Below are positions 53,391 to 55,164 of a stretch of 55,164 nucleotides of DNA, in pieces. A program made the translations under genes and the position numbers. Each line of letters opens with the position of its first letter. The first letter of the stretch is position 1. The stretch is taken from contig CANLOE010000038.1 in assembly GCA_947492745.1 (NCBI GenBank), positions 1 to 55,164 of the forward strand. Direction: 5' to 3'. Below the pieces are notes generated by a model. That model had not been told where the DNA came from. It made no database searches and saw only the letters and a program-made list of their open reading frames with translations. The stretch comes from an uncultured Cyclobacteriaceae bacterium. GTDB lineage: Bacteria; Bacteroidota; Bacteroidia; Cytophagales; Cyclobacteriaceae.

Positions 53391-54305
53391 TCAGGACTTT
53401 TCAATCCGGTCCCGAAATTCCCTTGGTGTGATTTTCTCTCTTTTCTTGAAGAATCTTGAGAAGTAGGAAGGGTCTGAGTAACCCATTGCATAGGAAATCT
53501 CGCTTATCGTCAGGTGGGATTGGTACAGTAGGTATTTGATTTCGATAAGTTTGATTTCTTCCAAAAGTGCTGTAGCCGACTTCGAGGTAATGGATTTCAC
53601 GGACTTGTTCAGATGATTGGGGCTGATATGCAACAATTTGGCAAAATCGGCCACTTTCAGGTTGTCTTTTACCCGTTGGTGGGCCAGTGCCCGAAATTGA
53701 GACGTTGTGCGGTGGGAAGCTGACGGGCTTTCTGATCTGCCTTGGCCCAACAGTAGTTTCAGCTCTGTAAGCAGTGCGTAAAGATAGGAATGGATGATGT
53801 TCGAATTGGGCTTGTGCATGCCCTTGAACTCCGACACCAGTCGTTCCAACAGGTTCAAGATTGCGGATTTGGAGCTGCCCCCGAGGTGAATTACAGGATA
53901 AGTGCCCGGATTCAGGAATTCGAATTCGGAAATCAGAAGGCGATTGCCGAACAGGCCTATTAGGACATTGAGATGAAAGTGAACAACGTAACCCTTTACA
54001 TCCCAAACTATCTCATCGACAGAAAATACGGCCCCTGCCGGTATGATCACTATCCGGTCTGCCTGTATAGCGTATTCCCTGAAGTCTATTTTTGTCCTGT
54101 AGGCCCCTTCGGTGACGACAATCACTGTGTGGCTTTCCTCTCTCGATGGAAGAATGGGTTTCAGTACGCCCGACATCAGATCTTCTATTCTAAGACAGAA
54201 AAAGTCGGTAATGCTTTTCTCAAAGAGTCTGTCCAATTCCGACTTGCTATTGAAATATTCCCGTCGGAATCCTTCGGAGTTATAGGTCGTGATTTTGGGT
54301 GTCAT
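53391..54305 (-). CDS. AraC-family transcriptional regulator
   Basis: About 304 residues from the ATG at 54305 (MTPKITTYNSEGFRREYF), preferred over the longer frame to 54404 whose extra residues look non-native. The N-terminal half is a cupin-like sensor (VIVVTEGAYRTKIDFREYAIQADRIVIIPAGAVFSV). The C-terminal 100 residues hold two helix-turn-helix units (LKVADFAKLLHISPNHLNKSVK and LTISEISYAMGYSDPSYFSRFFKK, then TPREFR). It lies 67 bp upstream of the membrane protein gene on the same strand. It may control the neighbouring genes and is an alternative to the Fur protein as reader of the palindromic operators. Confidence 0.92.
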   Translation of the reverse strand: MTPKITTYNSEGFRREYFNSKSELDRLFEKSITDFFCLRIEDLMSGVLKPILPSREESHTVIVVTEGAYRTKIDFREYAIQADRIVIIPAGAVFSVDEIVWDVKGYVVHFHLNVLIGLFGNRLLISEFEFLNPGTYPVIHLGGSSKSAILNLLERLVSEFKGMHKPNSNIIHSYLYALLTELKLLLGQGRSESPSASHRTTSQFRALAHQRVKDNLKVADFAKLLHISPNHLNKSVKSITSKSATALLEEIKLIEIKYLLYQSHLTISEISYAMGYSDPSYFSRFFKKREKITPREFRDRIEKS

Positions 54306-54542
54306 TGGTGTTCGCTCGATGATATCTTTTTCAGCTTCGGGCGTTCTACTCCGGCACCACAAGTGGACAGGCAAGTAATACGCTCCGAATGCGTATGAAG
54401 CCAAATATAATTGTTCTGCTGCTATTTTATTCGAGACCGTTTTGAAATTAGGGTTAAACCCAAATTGATCGATAGCCTTCCTATTACAAGCATAAATTAC
54501 TTCAAAATCAGCTGTTTTGCGCTGTGCAGAATCGTCACCTTA

Positions 54543-54700
54543 TACAAATTTGGGTTTTAAATGTCGTATAGGATTGCGCGGGTCATTTTTTTTCAATCAA
54601 GGCGAACACCGCAGGGATAGCAGCGCTATCCCGAGGATGGTCAACGCAGAGTGAAACAAAATGAACAGGAAGATATGCGATTTTAGAAGCTAAATTTGTA
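54543..54700. mobile_element. 158-bp TACAAA-ended MITE-like element (family B)
   Basis: Begins TACAAATTTGGGTTTTAAATG and ends GCTAAATTTGTA, inverted relative to 37681-37839. It is flanked by TTA on both sides. It contains the hairpin GGGATAGC-AGC-GCTATCCC. Confidence 0.85.
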
Positions 54701-54711
54701 TTACTAGTGAA

Positions 54712-54860
54712 TTGACTCATTATATCCATAGATTTCAGCAGTATTCGTCGAATCTTCGATTTGACTCATTATATCCATAGATTTAGTTCGCTCATTGGAT
54801 TGATTTTTAATGGTGCTCATGAACCTGCGGTTTCAAAGGTATTCGTCGAATCTTCGATTT
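54712..54860. repeat. Interleaved direct repeats
   Basis: A 24-bp unit (TTGACTCATTATATCCATAG plus ATTT) occurs at 54712-54735 and 54761-54784. A 22-bp unit (GTATTCGTCGAATCTTCGAT plus TT) occurs at 54741-54762 and 54839-54860. Between the last two lies a family C segment with GGTGCTCATGAACCTGCGG. Confidence 0.85.
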
Positions 54861-54937
54861 AAGCCTCCTCACCTAAACCGCTGATTTTATTGCACTTTAT
54901 ACTATCATAGCGAAATCCTATTGATCGATTTGGGTTT

Positions 54938-55164
54938 AACCCGGATCATACATCAGCCCTTCTATTGCGGCCTTAAATAGTTGCAAATCAATAAAGTGAA
55001 TGCGTTTTTCGAATTCACCGTAGCGGTGCTGTGCCAAATCCGATAAAATACCCTGACGTATTGCTTTTTAAACCCTCATAACTAAGCTCTAATACAAATT
55101 TGGGTTTCAAATGTCGTATAAGATTCCGCTGGTCATTTTGTTTCAATCAAGGCGAGAACCGCAG
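54938..55164. repeat. Family A2 repeat fused to a family B element at window end
   Basis: AACCCGGATCATACATCAG starts a copy of the 28440-28609 element. At its right end CTCTAATACAAATTTGGGTT passes directly into a family B element (55093-55164, cut by the window end). TTA follows GGGT at the left junction (GGGT-TTA-ACCC). Confidence 0.75.

Larger units (their letters stand above)
54457..54936. repeat. Family D repeat interrupted by element B and other repeats
   Basis: The left half (54457-54542, AACCCAAATTGATCGATAG onward) and right half (54859-54936, TTAAGCCTCCTCACC to GGGTT) match the uninterrupted copy at 28610-28788. Between them are the family B element (54543-54700) and a stretch of duplicated short repeats. 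No gene is visible from 54306 to the window end. Confidence 0.72.

Overview
The window looks like a chromosomal accessory region of a member of the Bacteroidota. The evidence is promoters of the TTG-N17 to 20-TAnnTTTG type, a TonB receptor paired with a DUF4374-like surface lipoprotein, DUF5916 and DUF3526 proteins, and the absence of Shine-Dalgarno sequences. A finer assignment (for example Cytophagales) would be a guess. Nearly every gene is on the minus strand; the only clear plus-strand gene is a Fur-family regulator. No rRNA, tRNA, CRISPR array or intact transposase was seen.

Region 1 (about 0.1-28 kb) is a trans-acyltransferase polyketide synthase (PKS) locus, read right to left. An acyl-ligase starter protein (18837-27854) is followed by a second PKS (9859-17814), a free-standing PKS-type aminotransferase (8246-9778) and a protein with a methyltransferase-like domain, four tandem acyl carrier proteins (ACPs) and a ketosynthase (KS) lacking one catalytic His (4243-8235). 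After these come a short-chain dehydrogenase, a double acyltransferase and an alpha/beta hydrolase. Read naively the line is AL-ACP / KS-DH-KR-ACP / KS-dh | KR-ACP / KS-dh-kr-ACP-acp / KS | aminotransferase | mt-ACP x4-ks, with lower case for domains that have lost key residues. This suggests a short chain aminated at a beta carbon. Many domains look dead: the second AT, one ACP, one KS, two or three DHs and the ligase P-loop. The dehydrogenase and hydrolase genes are each broken by one in-frame TAG.

Region 2 (28.8-33.3 kb) is an export-like trio just upstream of the PKS genes: a beta-barrel protein, a LolA-like outer-membrane lipoprotein-sorting protein and an MMPL/RND transporter. Region 3 (34.2-37.5 kb) has a Crp-family regulator with a quinone reductase, and the Fur-family gene.

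Region 4 (38.2-54.3 kb) may be one functional unit. It holds an AraC regulator, two small membrane proteins, a thioredoxin-reductase-like flavoprotein broken by one TAG, and an operon of three genes. The first of these encodes an unannotated 36-residue His/Cys/Gly-rich peptide with a GG leader-like motif. Next is a seven-gene operon: TonB receptor, DUF4374-like lipoprotein, ABC ATPase, two DUF3526 permeases, DUF5916 protein and MATE exporter. Three promoters here carry a palindrome with a GCAA-N5-TTGC core over the -33 element. I read this as a co-regulated metal or metallophore system that may make, export and re-import a small ribosomal peptide; that function is inference.

The long gaps are mosaics of short mobile repeats. 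One family is about 168-170 bp with AACCC...GGGTT ends and a TAGC/GCTA hairpin; another is about 159 bp with TACAAA...TTTGTA ends flanked by TTA. Two nested insertions with 3-bp duplications show they have moved, and one repeat forms the 3-prime end of the hydrolase gene.
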